Source: Lysobacter soyae (GTDB lineage: Bacteria > Pseudomonadota > Gammaproteobacteria > Xanthomonadales > Xanthomonadaceae). Taken from it: a stretch of DNA of 64,000 nucleotides. The translations under genes were made by a program, and so were the position numbers. Below are positions 18,701 through 28,643 of the stretch, piece after piece. The notes below the pieces were generated by a model. That model searched no databases. It had not been told where the DNA came from and saw nothing but the letters and a program-made list of their open reading frames with translations. Location: positions 620,001 through 684,000 of the forward strand of contig NZ_CP080544.1 of the NCBI RefSeq assembly GCF_019551435.1, given 5' to 3'. Numbering within the stretch: position 1 is the stretch's first letter; every line of letters begins with the position of its first letter.

Positions 18701-21700
18701 AGCCGCTCGTATCGCGCAGGCCGAAGCAGAAGCCAATGCCGAAGGCGAAGCCGAACGTCTCGCAGCGGAGGCAGCAGAAGCTGCACGTCTCGCATCCGAG
18801 CGTGAGGCTGCCGAGGCAGCCGAATCTGCACGCTTGGAGGCGGAACGTTTGGCTGCGGAAGAGGCCGAGGCCGCGCGCCTTGCCGCCGAAAATGCCGAGG
18901 CGGAAAAACGAGCAGCTGAAGTAGCGGCGGCAGCCGCAGCCGCTGCTGCCGCGGCGGCACTCGCCGCTGCGCAGAGCGAAGCGGAAGCCGAACGTCTTGC
19001 TGCAGAGCAAGCCGAAGCGGAACGCGTTGCCGCAGAACAGGCGGAAGCAGAACGCCTTGCTGCAGAGCAAGCTGAAGCAGAACGCCATGCAGCAGAGCAG
19101 GCCGAAGCAGAACGCCATGCAGCAGAGCAGGCCGAAGCAGAGCGCCTTGCAGCAGAGCAGGCTGAAGCAGCGCGCCTTGCAGCAGAGCAGGCTGAAGCAG
19201 CGCGCCTTGCTGCAGAACAAGCGGAAGCCGAACGTCTTGCTGCAGAGCAAGCCGAAGCGGAACGCGTTGCCGCAGAACAGGCGGAAGCAGAACGCCTTGC
19301 TGCAGAGCAAGCTGAAGCAGAACGCCTTGCAGCAGAGCAGGCCGAAGCAGAGCGCCTTGCAGCAGAGCAGGCCGAAGCAGCGCGCCTTGCTGCAGAACAA
19401 GCTGAAGCAGAACGCATTGCTGCAGAGCAGGCCGAAGCAGAACGCCTTGCAGCAGAACAAGCAGAAGCAGAACGCCTTGCCGCAGAGCAGGCTGAAGCCG
19501 AGCGCCTTGCTGCAGAGCAAGCCGAAACCGAACGCATGGCGGCAGAACAGGCGGAAGCGGAACGCTTCGCCGCAGAGCAAGCCGACATCGCACGCCGCGC
19601 GGCGGCAGAACATGCGCCTGAACTAAGTGAGCTAAGCGCGCCGCTGGCCGACATTTCAGCGCCTGAACAACGCCAAGAAGACGCCCCGGCGGCGAAACAC
19701 GATTACGCAACTTTCGCCGCTGAGATTGGCCCGGCAACGCCGTTGGATGCCGCACATCTCGATCCCGAGTTGCTCGACATCTTTACCGAAGAATGCAATG
19801 ACATTCTCGATAATTCCGACGGTTTGCTATCCCGTTTGCGTGAAGTGGGCGACGACGCCGAGACCATCAAGGCATTGCAGCGTGATCTGCACACCTTGAA
19901 GGGTGGCGCACGCATGGCCGGCATCATGTCCATCGGTGACCTCGGTCACTCCATGGAATCGTTGTTGGAAGCCGTCGCAGAACATCGCACCGAATTCGGC
20001 GCTGATGCCATTCCGCTGCTCGAACGCGGTTTGGACACCTTGCGCGCGATGAGCGAGCGCGTGATGGCCCGCCAATCGTCCAGTGCACCGAATGAATTGA
20101 TCGCCGCATTCAATGCCCGGGCTCGCGGTGTTTCCTTCGATAATTCCGCGCTCTCGGTCGTCGAACACGCGCCGGTTGAGTTGGCTGAACTGTCGGCACC
20201 TGCGGAAACCGCACTCGACAAAGAGACGCAAGGCAATACCACGGCACGCGGCGCACAAGAACAGGTACGTATTCGTGCAGACCTGCTCGATCGCCTGGTG
20301 AACTACGCGGGTGAAGTCGCCATCTACCGTTCGCGCTTGGAACAACAGTTGGGTGCGTTCCGTTCGTCCATGAGCGAAATGGAACAAACCAACTTGCGTT
20401 TGCGCGATCAGCTGCGTCGATTGGATCTGGAAACCGAAGCACAAATCGTTGCGCGCTACCAACGCGAGCACGACGCGCGCGATCCGACCTTCGATCCGCT
20501 CGAGCTCGATCGTTTCTCGACGCTGCAACAATTGACGCGCGGTCTGAACGAATCAGCCAACGATATGTCCACGCTGCAGGGCACGTTGGAAGATCTCACC
20601 AGACAGTACGAAACCTTGTTGTTGCAACAGTCGCGCGTGAGTACGGATTTGCAAGAAGGATTGATGCGCACGCGCATGATTCCCTTCGATTCCGTGTTGC
20701 CGCGTTTGCGTCGCGTGATCCGCCAAGCCGCGGGCGACTCCGACAAAGAAGCCAAGTTGACGGTCCAAGGCGCGCAAAGCGACATCGATCGCAACGTGCT
20801 CGAACGTATGACCGCGCCGCTTGAGCATTTGCTCCGCAACGCGGTCGCACACGGTATCGAAGCGCCCACCGCGCGTCGTCGCGCAGGCAAGGATGCCGAG
20901 GGCACGATCAACGTGGAGGTGAAGCACGAAGGGTCCGAAATCGTCATGACGATCCAGGACGATGGCGCCGGCCTGAACTACGACGCCATTCGCAGTCGCG
21001 GGATTGAACGCGGTTTGCTGGCGGAAGATGCGCAGCCGACCCAGGCCGAACTCGCCTCACTTATTTTGAGCCCCGGCTTCTCCACCGCAAAATCTGTCAG
21101 CCAATTGGCGGGCCGCGGCGTCGGTATGGACGTGGTCGACAGCGAAGTCCGCCAACTCGGCGGCTCGATGGAAATTTCGTCGGAGAACAAGCAAGGTACG
21201 CGCTTCACACTGCGTCTCCCGCAGACGCTGGCCGTCACCCCGGCAGTCTTCGTTCGCATCGGCGAAACCAGCTATGCCGTGCCGATCGCATCGGTTCACG
21301 GTGTCAGCCGCTTGGGACGTGACGCGTACGTGCCGGGTGAATCGAAGTTGCAATACGGCGGTGCCGAATACACCGTGCATGATCTCGGTTTGTTGCTGAA
21401 TCAAGCACGTGCACGCGCAGACGAACAGCTGCAGATTCCGATGTTGTTGGTCGGTGCGGGTGACCTGCGTGTGGCGGTCGGCGTGGATCAAATCGTCGGT
21501 AACCGCGAAATCGTGGTGAAGCCGGTCGGTCCGCAGGTCAGCTCGATTCCGGGTATTTTCGGCGCAACGGTGATGGGCGACGGTAGCGTCGTGGTCATTC
21601 TGGACGTCGTGCCGTTGGCACGCCGGTTCGCCAGTGCGCCGCGCGACGTCGACGCCGTGCCTGCACAGGCGCCGGAATCGCACGTGGTGCCGGTCGTCAT

Positions 21701-22067
21701 GGTGGTCGACGATTCGGTCACCATGCGCAAAGTCACCGGTCGTGTGCTTGAACGTCAAGGCTATGAAGTCCTCACGGCGAAAGACGGCATCGATGCCCTC
21801 GAACGCATGGCGGAACAGGTGCCCGACTTGATGCTCCTCGACATCGAAATGCCGCGCATGGATGGTTACGAATTGGCCACCGAAATGCGTCGCGATCCGC
21901 GCCTGCGTGACGTGCCGATCATCATGATCACCTCACGTACCGGTGAGAAACACCGTGAGCGTGCATTCGACATCGGTGTGAATCGTTACCTCGGCAAGCC
22001 CTATCAGGAGCCCGAACTTCTGAAGAACGTGAATGAGTTGTTGGAGCAGGCACGTGAGCAGCGCTGA
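15774..22067 (+). CDS. chpA: Hybrid CheA-type histidine kinase ChpA (PilL)
   Basis: A 2,097-residue multi-domain kinase, the centre of the Pil-Chp system. Three Hpt-like bundles have lost the histidine (Arg52, Ser359 and Asn481 at the aligned position). Three retain it: His695 in [10 protein letters not shown], His839 in [10 protein letters not shown] and His1373 in [10 protein letters not shown]. Between the last two lies an Ala/Glu-rich region (about 960-1290), including 20 decapeptide repeats. After Hpt 6 come the dimerisation helices, the HATPase ([29 protein letters not shown]), a CheW-like domain ([20 protein letters not shown]) and a C-terminal receiver with Asp2023 ([13 protein letters not shown]). 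P. aeruginosa ChpA is 2,472 residues with eight such modules. Confidence 0.93.
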   Translation: MSALREAIEHATLGWVKPELDTALHQIQGDIEAFVEAPDDVGPLRDATQQLRQIEGTLRMLELYAPATLIEEMQALTHALSEGEISDVREEACAALGRAAIQLPDYLERLQSGHRDIPVVLLPLLNELRGFRGEASLGESVLFSPDFERPLPKEVADVPVQAPTGGRELLDQYEGDLRRLLNEWQSNGDVSATVLKERIDGLFGFARDEDMRRLLWVASETAQAVGDGALTATRQLREAFNSVVEEVQASRQETGLASGNASSSYLPVRKLLQQVARIDTPNPSLDRLRDTFGLHQQAVSAEELAHAQSSVTGVNRALLDTVTGALKEDVFRVKDSLDMHLRTGNTNPDDLRNEVDALSRISDTLGMLGLGGARDLIQRQRDLLAGVVDGNKAADESVLLDVAGALLFVDASLEDQVAQLGREVGRGNGEESIRTSDAEQLLSALTREAVVNFGDARQAFVAFVETGWDHAALAEVPRLLNEVSGALGMLELPQCADYVSGIRLFTENELIQKRRVPGSQQLDTFADAIASVEYYLEALRDKRADREDILAITQQSLEALRYWPLPSQTTEAPMPSLGNDIEDAYEAFLETATAEQKAADDHELAATLQEELEASDAAQIRPWARTDATDAQKANLAVRPELQFDLTKDDIDDEIREIFVEEFKDEIENLGILLPPWRQAPGDAERLRPIRRVFHTLKGSGRLVGATKLGEFSWKVENMLNRVLDGSRPASPEVVALVGAAVDELPSLYGALRNEAVPEVDFDGIETAAEQLANGEEVTYVRAVAAAPEVEAPTHMPVQIDPVLLEILSAEVQGHMVHLDNWLARQPAVPDEAVVRAVHTMNGAFSMAEVPGVSDAASPAEAYLKRLKAVDRVPDEEGVSALRDLAAHVRDSVVALQATPQSVPLVGLLEDRFVSLRDALPAPAPEDLGYGEDLGHSLDIPGFDETVSLSDAEHLDVASAEAEHLEAERIAAEEAEAARIAQAEAEANAEGEAERLAAEAAEAARLASEREAAEAAESARLEAERLAAEEAEAARLAAENAEAEKRAAEVAAAAAAAAAAAALAAAQSEAEAERLAAEQAEAERVAAEQAEAERLAAEQAEAERHAAEQAEAERHAAEQAEAERLAAEQAEAARLAAEQAEAARLAAEQAEAERLAAEQAEAERVAAEQAEAERLAAEQAEAERLAAEQAEAERLAAEQAEAARLAAEQAEAERIAAEQAEAERLAAEQAEAERLAAEQAEAERLAAEQAETERMAAEQAEAERFAAEQADIARRAAAEHAPELSELSAPLADISAPEQRQEDAPAAKHDYATFAAEIGPATPLDAAHLDPELLDIFTEECNDILDNSDGLLSRLREVGDDAETIKALQRDLHTLKGGARMAGIMSIGDLGHSMESLLEAVAEHRTEFGADAIPLLERGLDTLRAMSERVMARQSSSAPNELIAAFNARARGVSFDNSALSVVEHAPVELAELSAPAETALDKETQGNTTARGAQEQVRIRADLLDRLVNYAGEVAIYRSRLEQQLGAFRSSMSEMEQTNLRLRDQLRRLDLETEAQIVARYQREHDARDPTFDPLELDRFSTLQQLTRGLNESANDMSTLQGTLEDLTRQYETLLLQQSRVSTDLQEGLMRTRMIPFDSVLPRLRRVIRQAAGDSDKEAKLTVQGAQSDIDRNVLERMTAPLEHLLRNAVAHGIEAPTARRRAGKDAEGTINVEVKHEGSEIVMTIQDDGAGLNYDAIRSRGIERGLLAEDAQPTQAELASLILSPGFSTAKSVSQLAGRGVGMDVVDSEVRQLGGSMEISSENKQGTRFTLRLPQTLAVTPAVFVRIGETSYAVPIASVHGVSRLGRDAYVPGESKLQYGGAEYTVHDLGLLLNQARARADEQLQIPMLLVGAGDLRVAVGVDQIVGNREIVVKPVGPQVSSIPGIFGATVMGDGSVVVILDVVPLARRFASAPRDVDAVPAQAPESHVVPVVMVVDDSVTMRKVTGRVLERQGYEVLTAKDGIDALERMAEQVPDLMLLDIEMPRMDGYELATEMRRDPRLRDVPIIMITSRTGEKHRERAFDIGVNRYLGKPYQEPELLKNVNELLEQAREQR
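18981..19580 (+). repeat. In-frame 30-bp tandem repeats (20 units) inside chpA
   Basis: Twenty consecutive 30-base units encode the decapeptide [10 protein letters not shown] or close variants (R/A at position 5; L, V, H, I, M or F at position 6). They cover ChpA residues 1070-1269. A higher-order copy is visible: bases 18981-19086 are identical to 19221-19326, exactly 240 bases (eight units) apart, which points to recent segmental duplication. Because the unit is a multiple of three, gain or loss changes length without frameshift. The encoded segment should be one long charged helix. Confidence 0.9.
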
Positions 22068-23841
22068 TAACGTCGTCACCGTCTTGCTCGCCGCGCCTTG
22101 TGACGCGCGCGATGCATTGCGAACTGCGCTGGAAGCCACCAAGCAAGCCTTGGTGGAAGTGGATCCGCTGACGTCCGACGCAGCGAGTGTGTTGAAGCAC
22201 TCGCCGAAGAATGTCGTTGTTTTGCTCGACGGCAACACTGAAGACGCGTTGGACAAATTCGACAGCGTCCTCGCCGATCCGTCGATTCGCCTGCTGTTTG
22301 AAGAGGCGAGTGTGGTCACTTCGCGGCAGGGTTGGGACTCCGCCCGTTGGTCGCGCCATCTGGCGGCCAAATTGATCGGCAGCGATGATGTCCTGCCGCA
22401 AGGTGTCGGTGATGACCAAGGTTTTGTGGCACCCAAACCGCGCGACGCTGTACGCAAGGCCGGCGCTGAATCACGTGATGGTTCGGCCGCCGAGGACGGC
22501 GAACCGGAGCGATGGCCTGAACAAACCAAGGCGGACGCCGACGCATTGCCGGAAGCTTCGCGAATGGCGATTGATCATGCGGAAGCTGCAGACCTTGCGG
22601 AAGCGCCGGTCGATGATGTCTCGCCTGTCATCGTAGGAGCGGCCCCGGAAATCGAAGAGCCGATCGTGTTTGCGCCCGACAGCCTTGCTGCTTTTGAATC
22701 TGTGCCGGATATCGAGCCGCCGGCGGCGACCGCTGCGGCTGATGGTCAAGTCCCGGGCGCGGCGGATGCGTCTTGGCAAATGTTCCAAGCCTATGACGTC
22801 GATGACGTGTGGAAACCCAGTCAAGATGTGCCGTCGGCGACGCATCTGGATTTGGATGCGCTCATCGCCAGCGCGGCGACTGCCGAAGAAGAACCGATCG
22901 CACCGGCAAAAGTCGTGGCGACGGTCGTGCCTGAGGAAGTCGAAGAAGAGATTGCTCCCCCAAGCGAATTCAGTTTTCAAACCGGTATTTCGCCGGCGGC
23001 GCTGCAGTCCGCGGAAGCCCTGGAGGCACCGGCGCAACCGAATGATTTGCCCTACGAAAGCGCGGCCATTCGCGCTACGGATGTGACGGCCGCTTTGGAT
23101 GCGCCGACCTCCCCGCGGGAATGGGCGTTGACCGACCACGAAGATGAGCCCGAAGCGCCCACGGAAGCGAAGGAAATCGCTGCCCCGGCGTTCAATATTC
23201 CCGGATCGCGATTCTCAGAATTGTCATTGTTGGACGATGGAACGGACGGCCTTGAAGGTTCCGAACATTCGGAATCGGCTGAGCACGAGGTCACCAGAGA
23301 CGGTGCGGTTTTTCTGCTAGGTGGCGCCGGTGGTCCGGATCCTTTGCGAACCGTGTTGGGCGCCCTGCCGGCCGCATTTCCGCGTCCGATGTTCATCATG
23401 CAACACCTGGATGCCGGTAACTACGATCGCTTGGCACGGCAGATGGAACGTGCGTCGAATATGCACGTTGAGCTTGCAACGCCGGAGCTGCACATACAGC
23501 GCGGAACGGCCTATGTCATTTCGCCTGGCGTCAACGTTCGCAAGACCCCGACGGGTTATGCATTCTGCGAAGATGAAGGTCGACGCGGATTTGTGGATTT
23601 CACGGATCAATTCCCCGGTTCCGACAGCGCAATCGTCTATTTGAGTGGCGCGGATGTGGACTGGACGGAAACCGGCACGCGCTTCAAGGCGCGTGGTGCC
23701 TGGTTGGCGGCGCAAGCCGAGATCGGTTGCTTCGACTTCGCGGTGCCGTCCATCATGATTTCACGAAGTGCGGAAGCACTCGATGCACTTTCCATTGCGC
23801 AGAAGCTGACCGCGCGTTGGAACACAGAGGAACAAGCATGA
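22054..23841 (+). CDS. chpB: CheB-like protein ChpB with a degenerate active site
   Basis: A 595-residue protein starting at a GTG that overlaps the chpA end by 14 bases (an ATG seven codons earlier is possible). It has an N-terminal alpha/beta-like region (about 1-110, [20 protein letters not shown]). A long acidic Ala/Glu/Pro-rich linker follows (about 110-410), then a C-terminal CheB methylesterase-like domain from about residue 418. In alignment with E. coli CheB the nucleophile serine is Ala425 ([11 protein letters not shown] instead of IGASTGG). The His is kept (His451, IMQHLDAG; spacing 26 as in S164-H190) and the Asp is probably kept (Asp536). It is therefore probably not an active methylesterase. 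The gene overlaps chpC by ATGA. Confidence 0.75.
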   Translation: MSSADNVVTVLLAAPCDARDALRTALEATKQALVEVDPLTSDAASVLKHSPKNVVVLLDGNTEDALDKFDSVLADPSIRLLFEEASVVTSRQGWDSARWSRHLAAKLIGSDDVLPQGVGDDQGFVAPKPRDAVRKAGAESRDGSAAEDGEPERWPEQTKADADALPEASRMAIDHAEAADLAEAPVDDVSPVIVGAAPEIEEPIVFAPDSLAAFESVPDIEPPAATAAADGQVPGAADASWQMFQAYDVDDVWKPSQDVPSATHLDLDALIASAATAEEEPIAPAKVVATVVPEEVEEEIAPPSEFSFQTGISPAALQSAEALEAPAQPNDLPYESAAIRATDVTAALDAPTSPREWALTDHEDEPEAPTEAKEIAAPAFNIPGSRFSELSLLDDGTDGLEGSEHSESAEHEVTRDGAVFLLGGAGGPDPLRTVLGALPAAFPRPMFIMQHLDAGNYDRLARQMERASNMHVELATPELHIQRGTAYVISPGVNVRKTPTGYAFCEDEGRRGFVDFTDQFPGSDSAIVYLSGADVDWTETGTRFKARGAWLAAQAEIGCFDFAVPSIMISRSAEALDALSIAQKLTARWNTEEQA

Positions 23842-24308
23842 GCAATCTCCCTGACGAATTGCGTGGTGTGATCGTCCAAACCGGTGCGGGGCAACTCCTG
23901 CTGCCGAACTCCGTGATCACCGAAGTGCTGTCGTTTTCGGATCCCGATGCTGTCGACGGCGCGCCGAGTTGGCTGCTGGGATTGATTCGTTGGCGCGGTT
24001 GGCAGGTGCCGTTGCTCGATTTTGCCGATCTCGCAGGCGTACAGGCCCGGACCACGCAATTGCAAGGCGGTCGTCGCCGCGTGATCGTGGTGAAAGCCTT
24101 GGGCGGAAATCCGCGGTTGCCTTACATGGCGCTCTTGGCGGACGGCTTCCCGCGATTGGTGACCGTCAAAGCGTCCAATCTGCAAGCGCCGGCCGACGCC
24201 ACAGACATCGCAGCGTGCATTCACGCCATTGCAACGTTGAACGATGAAGAGGCGATCATTCCCGACTTGGACAAAGTCGAAGCGAAACTTACCGCGCTTG
24301 CCGCCTGA
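23838..24308 (+). CDS. chpC: CheW-like adaptor ChpC
   Basis: A 156-residue CheW-domain protein. The start ATG overlaps the chpB stop. SWLLGLIRWRGWQVPLLDFA is the CheW core, with RWRG replacing the usual NxRG. An upstream strand region is GQLLLPNSVITEVLSF. It is the last gene of the Pil-Chp cluster; in Pseudomonas, ChpC is a second adaptor that links extra receptors to ChpA. The convergent rsmE gene ends only three bases downstream. Confidence 0.85.
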   Translation: MSNLPDELRGVIVQTGAGQLLLPNSVITEVLSFSDPDAVDGAPSWLLGLIRWRGWQVPLLDFADLAGVQARTTQLQGGRRRVIVVKALGGNPRLPYMALLADGFPRLVTVKASNLQAPADATDIAACIHAIATLNDEEAIIPDLDKVEAKLTALAA

Positions 24309-24311
24309 GTT

Positions 24312-25046
24312 CTAGACCAAATCGCCGTAATGCGATTGCAAAGCGGCAATCGCGGCGATACCGGCGGTTTCGGTGCGCAGAATGCGCGGTCCGAGCCGAA
24401 CGCCTTTGAAGTCAGCGGCCTGAAGTACCCCGAGATCCAGGGCCGACCAACCGCCTTCCGGACCCACGGCAATCACGCAGTCCGTCGCGTCGGCAGGCAA
24501 CGCATTGCGCGTGGCGTCGTTCGCCTCCGGATCCAGAATCAGCCGTTGACGGCTGTCAAGCGCAGCGCATGCCGCGCGCAAAGAAACCGGTGAGCTCACC
24601 GCAGGCAGATAGGATCGCCAACTTTGCTCGCAGGCGGCAACGACGACACCGCGCCAGTGTTGCAATCGTTTTGCCGCGCGCTCACCGTCCAATTTGACTT
24701 CACTTCGGTCGCTGAAAACGGGCACGAATGCGTGGACCCCGAGTTCCGTGGCCTTTTGCAAAATCATGTCCATCTTTTCGCCACGCGCAACCCCTTGCAA
24801 CAATGTGATCCGGAACGGCGATTCGGCGATGCCATCCCGAATGGCTACCACTTCCACGGTCGCATGGCGTTTGTCCAAGGAACGCAACACCACATCGGCT
24901 TCGATGCCCGAGCCATTAAAGACAATCGCGCTGTCGCCAACGCGCATCCGCAACACACGCAGCCAATGGGCAGCGACTGCCTCGGGAAGATCGAATGGCT
25001 TGCCGGGAACGAGCGCTTGGTCGATGTAGGCGCGATTCAATCTCAT
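24312..25046 (-). CDS. rsmE: 16S rRNA (uracil(1498)-N(3))-methyltransferase
   Basis: A 244-residue SPOUT-fold methyltransferase that modifies U1498 in the small-subunit decoding region. It shows the PUA-like N-terminus (MRLNRAYIDQALVPGKPFDL), LLQGVARGEKMDMILQKATE and the C-terminal knot with AVGPEGGWSALDLG and LGPRILRTETAGIAAI. Length matches E. coli RsmE (243). Its start overlaps the bioA stop (ATGA), so it is translated after bioA. Confidence 0.93.
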   Translation of the reverse strand: MRLNRAYIDQALVPGKPFDLPEAVAAHWLRVLRMRVGDSAIVFNGSGIEADVVLRSLDKRHATVEVVAIRDGIAESPFRITLLQGVARGEKMDMILQKATELGVHAFVPVFSDRSEVKLDGERAAKRLQHWRGVVVAACEQSWRSYLPAVSSPVSLRAACAALDSRQRLILDPEANDATRNALPADATDCVIAVGPEGGWSALDLGVLQAADFKGVRLGPRILRTETAGIAAIAALQSHYGDLV

Positions 25047-26413
25047 GCGGTGGCCTCACGAATCGCTCTCGCTGTAACGTCGGTCAACAAATCCAACGCG
25101 TCATCATCTACGCAGTAGGGTGGCATCCAGTACAGGACATCGCCCAATGGCCGCAAGACCACGCCTTGCGCAAGCGCACTGCGATACGCACGCAAACCCA
25201 CGCGCCGGTCTGCGGCAAAACTGCTTTGCCAATCGCCATCGGGTCGCAAATCGAACGCGACCACCATGCCGCACTGACGGATATCCGCCACATGCGGCAG
25301 TTCGCGCAGCGAGGCGGCGCGCTCCCGCATTGAGACCGCGCGCTGCAAGTTGCGATGGATCACCTCGTCGCGTTCAAACAATTCGAGCGAGGCCAGCGCG
25401 GCTGCACAGACCACGGGATTGCCGGTGTAACTGTGCGAATGCAGAAATGCGCGCTCACGACTGTCGTCGAGGAAGGCTTCAAAAATGGCGTCCGTTGCCA
25501 ATACGGCGGCGAGCGGCAGCGATCCGCCCGTCAATCCTTTGGAAACGCACATCAAATCGGGTTGTATGCCTGCCTGTTCGGCGGCAAACAACGTGCCGGT
25601 GCGACCGAATCCCGTGGCTATCTCGTCGAGGATCAAAAACACGCCGTGGCGGTCGCAGGCGGCGCGCGCACGTTGCAGCCAACGCGGATGGTAGGTGTGC
25701 ATGCCGCCGGCGCATTGCAAGAGCGGCTCTACGATCACGGCGCAAACCTCTGAACCGTGCTGCGCGAGATAGTCGTCCAGCGCGTCCGCCGCCGCGTCGG
25801 CCGCAGTGAGTTGTTCATCGGTCGTCGCAAAGGGCGTTCGCGCCGGCACTGGTGTGAAATGGGCCTTGGCCAGCAAGGGTGCGTAGGTCTTGCGATAGAG
25901 CGGAATATCGCCAACCGCAAGCGCGCCCAGGGTTTCACCGTGATAGCCGTTCTCGAGCGCGACAAACACATTCCGTTCCGGTGCCCCGCGGTTGACGAAC
26001 CAGTGATAAGCCAGCTTCAAAGCGACTTCCACCGCCGACGAGCCGTTGTCGGCATAGAAGACCCGATTGAGCGGGGCGCGATCGGCCATTTTTGGCGCGA
26101 TGGCCACCAAACGCTCAGCCAGTTCGATGGCGGGCGCATGCGTAAAACCCGCCAGCATCACGTGTTCGAGTTGCGCCGCTTGTTTGCCGATCGCCGCAGC
26201 GATGTGAGGATGCGCGTGGCCGTGGATGTTTGTCCACCAACTGGAGACGGCATCCAAATAGCGGCGGCCATCGGTGCCGACCAGCCAAGCGCCTTCGCCG
26301 CGTGCGATGGGAATCAACGGCAAGGTATCGGGGTGCTCGCGCATTTGCGTGCAGGGATGCCATACGTGCGCGAGATCACGCGCCACCCAGTCACCTTGCT
26401 CGGCTATCATCAA
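25043..26413 (-). CDS. bioA: Adenosylmethionine-8-amino-7-oxononanoate aminotransferase
   Basis: A 456-residue class III PLP aminotransferase that converts KAPA to DAPA in biotin synthesis, using SAM as amino donor. Seen: HVWHPCTQM at the start, SSWWTNIHGHAHP, the substrate region AGFTHAP, FLILDEIATGFGRTG around the PLP-binding Asp, and the Schiff-base Lys in CVSKGLTGGSLPL. The gene diverges from nudE with 45 bases between starts; GATAAT on its strand in that gap is a possible -10. No other biotin genes are in the window. Confidence 0.93.
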   Translation of the reverse strand: MMIAEQGDWVARDLAHVWHPCTQMREHPDTLPLIPIARGEGAWLVGTDGRRYLDAVSSWWTNIHGHAHPHIAAAIGKQAAQLEHVMLAGFTHAPAIELAERLVAIAPKMADRAPLNRVFYADNGSSAVEVALKLAYHWFVNRGAPERNVFVALENGYHGETLGALAVGDIPLYRKTYAPLLAKAHFTPVPARTPFATTDEQLTAADAAADALDDYLAQHGSEVCAVIVEPLLQCAGGMHTYHPRWLQRARAACDRHGVFLILDEIATGFGRTGTLFAAEQAGIQPDLMCVSKGLTGGSLPLAAVLATDAIFEAFLDDSRERAFLHSHSYTGNPVVCAAALASLELFERDEVIHRNLQRAVSMRERAASLRELPHVADIRQCGMVVAFDLRPDGDWQSSFAADRRVGLRAYRSALAQGVVLRPLGDVLYWMPPYCVDDDALDLLTDVTARAIREATA

Positions 26414-26458
26414 TCGAGTGCCTGTTGTGCCATTTGGTCATTATCGCCCAAAGTTGCC

Positions 26459-27028
26459 ATGTCCTTGAAACGCCCTTTGCCATTGATCCATGGAATCCGC
26501 GAACGTGACGAAGGTCGCGGTCGCGTCATTGAGGAAATGGATCTCGAATTCAGCAACGGTGAACGTCGCGTTTTCCATCGTGTCTTGGCGCGCGGCGCGC
26601 AAGCGGTGTGTGTGGTGCCGTTGATTGACGACGACACGGTCATGCTCGTTCGCGAATATGCCGCCGGCGTACACCGCTATGAATTGGGTTTGGTGGCTGG
26701 GCTCGCCAATCCCGGTGAGTCCGCCGTGGACGCGGCCAACCGCGAAATGATGGAAGAGATCGGATTCGGCGCACGCAAGCTGAAGGTGCTTCGCGCATTG
26801 AGTTTGTCGCCCCGTTTCATGCAACACGAAATCCAGGTGGTCGTGGCCGCCGATCTGTACGAGGCGACCTTGCCCGGTGACGAGCCTGAGCCGCTGGAAT
26901 GTGTGCCCATGCGTTGGTCCGAACTCGAAAGTCATATGTTGAGCGAAGACTTCTCCGATGGCCGGAGCTTGGCGGCGCTGTTCATCGTGCGCGCTTGGCT
27001 GGCGGGAGGCGGTAGCTTTGACGCCTGA
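26459..27028 (+). CDS. nudE: ADP compounds hydrolase NudE
   Basis: A 189-residue Nudix hydrolase that cleaves ADP-ribose, NADH and Ap3A-type dinucleotides. The Nudix box fits the consensus exactly: G, five residues, E, seven residues, then REMMEEIGF. The start ATG at 26459 yields MSLKRPLPLIHGI; the frame is open far upstream but only as antisense of bioA. It is the first gene of nudE-cysQ-mazG; its end overlaps cysQ by 11 bases. Confidence 0.88.
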   Translation: MSLKRPLPLIHGIRERDEGRGRVIEEMDLEFSNGERRVFHRVLARGAQAVCVVPLIDDDTVMLVREYAAGVHRYELGLVAGLANPGESAVDAANREMMEEIGFGARKLKVLRALSLSPRFMQHEIQVVVAADLYEATLPGDEPEPLECVPMRWSELESHMLSEDFSDGRSLAALFIVRAWLAGGGSFDA

Positions 27029-27806
27029 GCTTCGCGAGCAGGTCATCGATGTCGCACGTCGCGCCGGCGATGCCATCATGGCCGTATACGGCACCGCCTT
27101 TGATGTCGAGCACAAGGCAGACGCGTCTCCTTTGACCCTGGCTGACACCGCGTCGAACGCGTTGATTGTCGAAGCACTTGCGCGCTTGTCGCCGGACATG
27201 CCGGTCTTATCAGAAGAGCAGGCGGGAAGCCACGACGCCGTGTTGCGCCGCCGCTGGCCCGAGCTTTGGGTGGTGGATCCACTGGACGGCACCCGGGAAT
27301 TCGTCAAGCGCAATGGCGAATTCACCGTCAACATCGCACTGGTTCGCCACGGACGTCCGGTGTTCGGCGTCATCCAACAACCTGCCACGGCAGATCTGTG
27401 GTGGGGCGCATTGGGCGAGGGCGCGTACAAGCGCGTTGGCGGCGTGGAGTCGCGCATTCGCGTCGAGGCACCCGCACCGTCACCTTTACGTGTGGCGGCC
27501 AGTCGCTCGCACATCGATGCGGCCACACAAGCCTTCATCGATCGCATGCCGCCGTCCACGGCGCTGAGCTGCGGTTCGTCCTTGAAGTTCTGCATGATCG
27601 CGGAAGGTCGGATGGATGTGTATCCACGATTCGGCCCGACCAGCGAATGGGATACGGCGGCAGGACAAGTGATTCTCGAAGCCGCTGGCGGGCGGGTGAT
27701 GGGCGCGGACGGTGCACCGATGGCTTACAACCAACGCGACACGCTGCTCAACGACGCTTTTTTCGCCATTGGCGACCCTGCCTTGCCGTGGCAGACATGG
27801 CTGTAA
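27018..27806 (+). CDS. cysQ: 3'(2'),5'-bisphosphate nucleotidase CysQ
   Basis: A 262-residue Li-sensitive Mg-dependent phosphatase of the inositol monophosphatase superfamily that removes PAP left by sulfate assimilation. The start is taken as TTG at 27018: a GGAGG lies eight bases upstream and the protein then begins at the first helix (TPELREQVIDVARRAG). An ATG 20 codons upstream would sit deep inside nudE. Metal motifs: PVLSEEQ, DPLDGTREFVKRNGEFT and TSEWDTAAGQ. It overlaps nudE by 11 and mazG by 10 bases. Confidence 0.88.
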   Translation: MTPELREQVIDVARRAGDAIMAVYGTAFDVEHKADASPLTLADTASNALIVEALARLSPDMPVLSEEQAGSHDAVLRRRWPELWVVDPLDGTREFVKRNGEFTVNIALVRHGRPVFGVIQQPATADLWWGALGEGAYKRVGGVESRIRVEAPAPSPLRVAASRSHIDAATQAFIDRMPPSTALSCGSSLKFCMIAEGRMDVYPRFGPTSEWDTAAGQVILEAAGGRVMGADGAPMAYNQRDTLLNDAFFAIGDPALPWQTWL

Positions 27807-28615
27807 TCAACGAACTCATCGAGATCATGGCGCGACTGCGCGATCCCGACACCGGCTGTCCGTGGGATCTCGAACAGGATTTCGCCAGTATCGCGCCCTA
27901 TACGATCGAAGAGGCATACGAAGTCGCGGATGCGATCGAACGCGGGGATCTGTCCGATCTCAAAGACGAATTGGGGGATTTGTTGTTTCAAGTCGCCTTC
28001 CATTCGCAGCTCGCGCGGGAAGCGGGTGCGTTTGCATTCGAAGACGTTGTGCGGGGCATCAATGAAAAAATGCTGCGTCGTCATCCCCATGTGTTCGGCG
28101 ATGCAAGTGCCGAGGATGCGGATGCGGTGCTCGCCTATTGGAACGCGACGAAAGCCCAAGAACGTAAAGCCCGCGGTGATACCGATGCTTCCGCATTGGC
28201 CGGCATATCGGCGGGATTGCCGGAATGGATCCGGGCCGACAAGCTGCTGTCGCGCGCCGCGCGCACCGGATTTGATTGGCCAGATCCCGCGCCGGTATTT
28301 GCAAAGTTGCACGAGGAAATCGCAGAGCTGCAGGTCGAGTTCGATGCCTGCGCGCAAGACCCCGACAATGCCGACATCCGGGCGCGCCTGCAGGAAGAGC
28401 TTGGCGATGTCCTTTTCGTGATCGCCAATCTGGCGCGTCACGCAAAGGTGGATACCGGCCGTGCCTTGCGCTCTGCCAATAGCAAATTCGAACGGCGTTT
28501 CCGCGCCATGGAGGCGCTGGCCGCCGAACAAGGCAAGTCATTTCCGGCGCTGACCTTGGAAGAGCAAGAAACGCTGTGGCAAACCGTCAAAGGCCATCAA
28601 CAGCCAACTCGGTAA
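27797..28615 (+). CDS. mazG: Nucleoside triphosphate pyrophosphohydrolase MazG
   Basis: A 272-residue all-alpha NTP pyrophosphatase with two MazG repeats. Repeat 1 has CPWDLEQDFASIAPYTIEEA, then YEVADAIE and LKDELGDLLFQVAFHSQLA. Repeat 2 has LHEEIAELQVEFDA and LQEELGDVLFVIANLARH. These paired acidic motifs bind Mg. MazG clears aberrant NTPs and, in E. coli, lowers ppGpp during starvation. The start ATG is inside the last codons of cysQ. Length is close to E. coli MazG (263). Confidence 0.92.
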   Translation: MAVINELIEIMARLRDPDTGCPWDLEQDFASIAPYTIEEAYEVADAIERGDLSDLKDELGDLLFQVAFHSQLAREAGAFAFEDVVRGINEKMLRRHPHVFGDASAEDADAVLAYWNATKAQERKARGDTDASALAGISAGLPEWIRADKLLSRAARTGFDWPDPAPVFAKLHEEIAELQVEFDACAQDPDNADIRARLQEELGDVLFVIANLARHAKVDTGRALRSANSKFERRFRAMEALAAEQGKSFPALTLEEQETLWQTVKGHQQPTR

Positions 28616-28643
28616 GATGGCGTTTTAACCCGACGGAAACGGC

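Noticed and set aside
18981-19580. Regular repeats resembling a CRISPR array
   Set aside because: The 30-base units are contiguous without spacers and code in frame for a helix; there are no cas genes.
17952-19755. Long open frames on the minus strand and another plus frame across the chpA repeat
   Set aside because: They arise because the 30-base Ala/Glu/Gln repeat lacks stop codons in several frames. They have monotonous Cys/Phe/Leu, Ser/Ala/Cys or Lys/Gln composition, no domain and no ribosome-binding site.
25757-26458. A 234-codon upstream extension of nudE
   Set aside because: This extension is antisense to bioA, has no Nudix-like content, and the family length fits the ATG at 26459.
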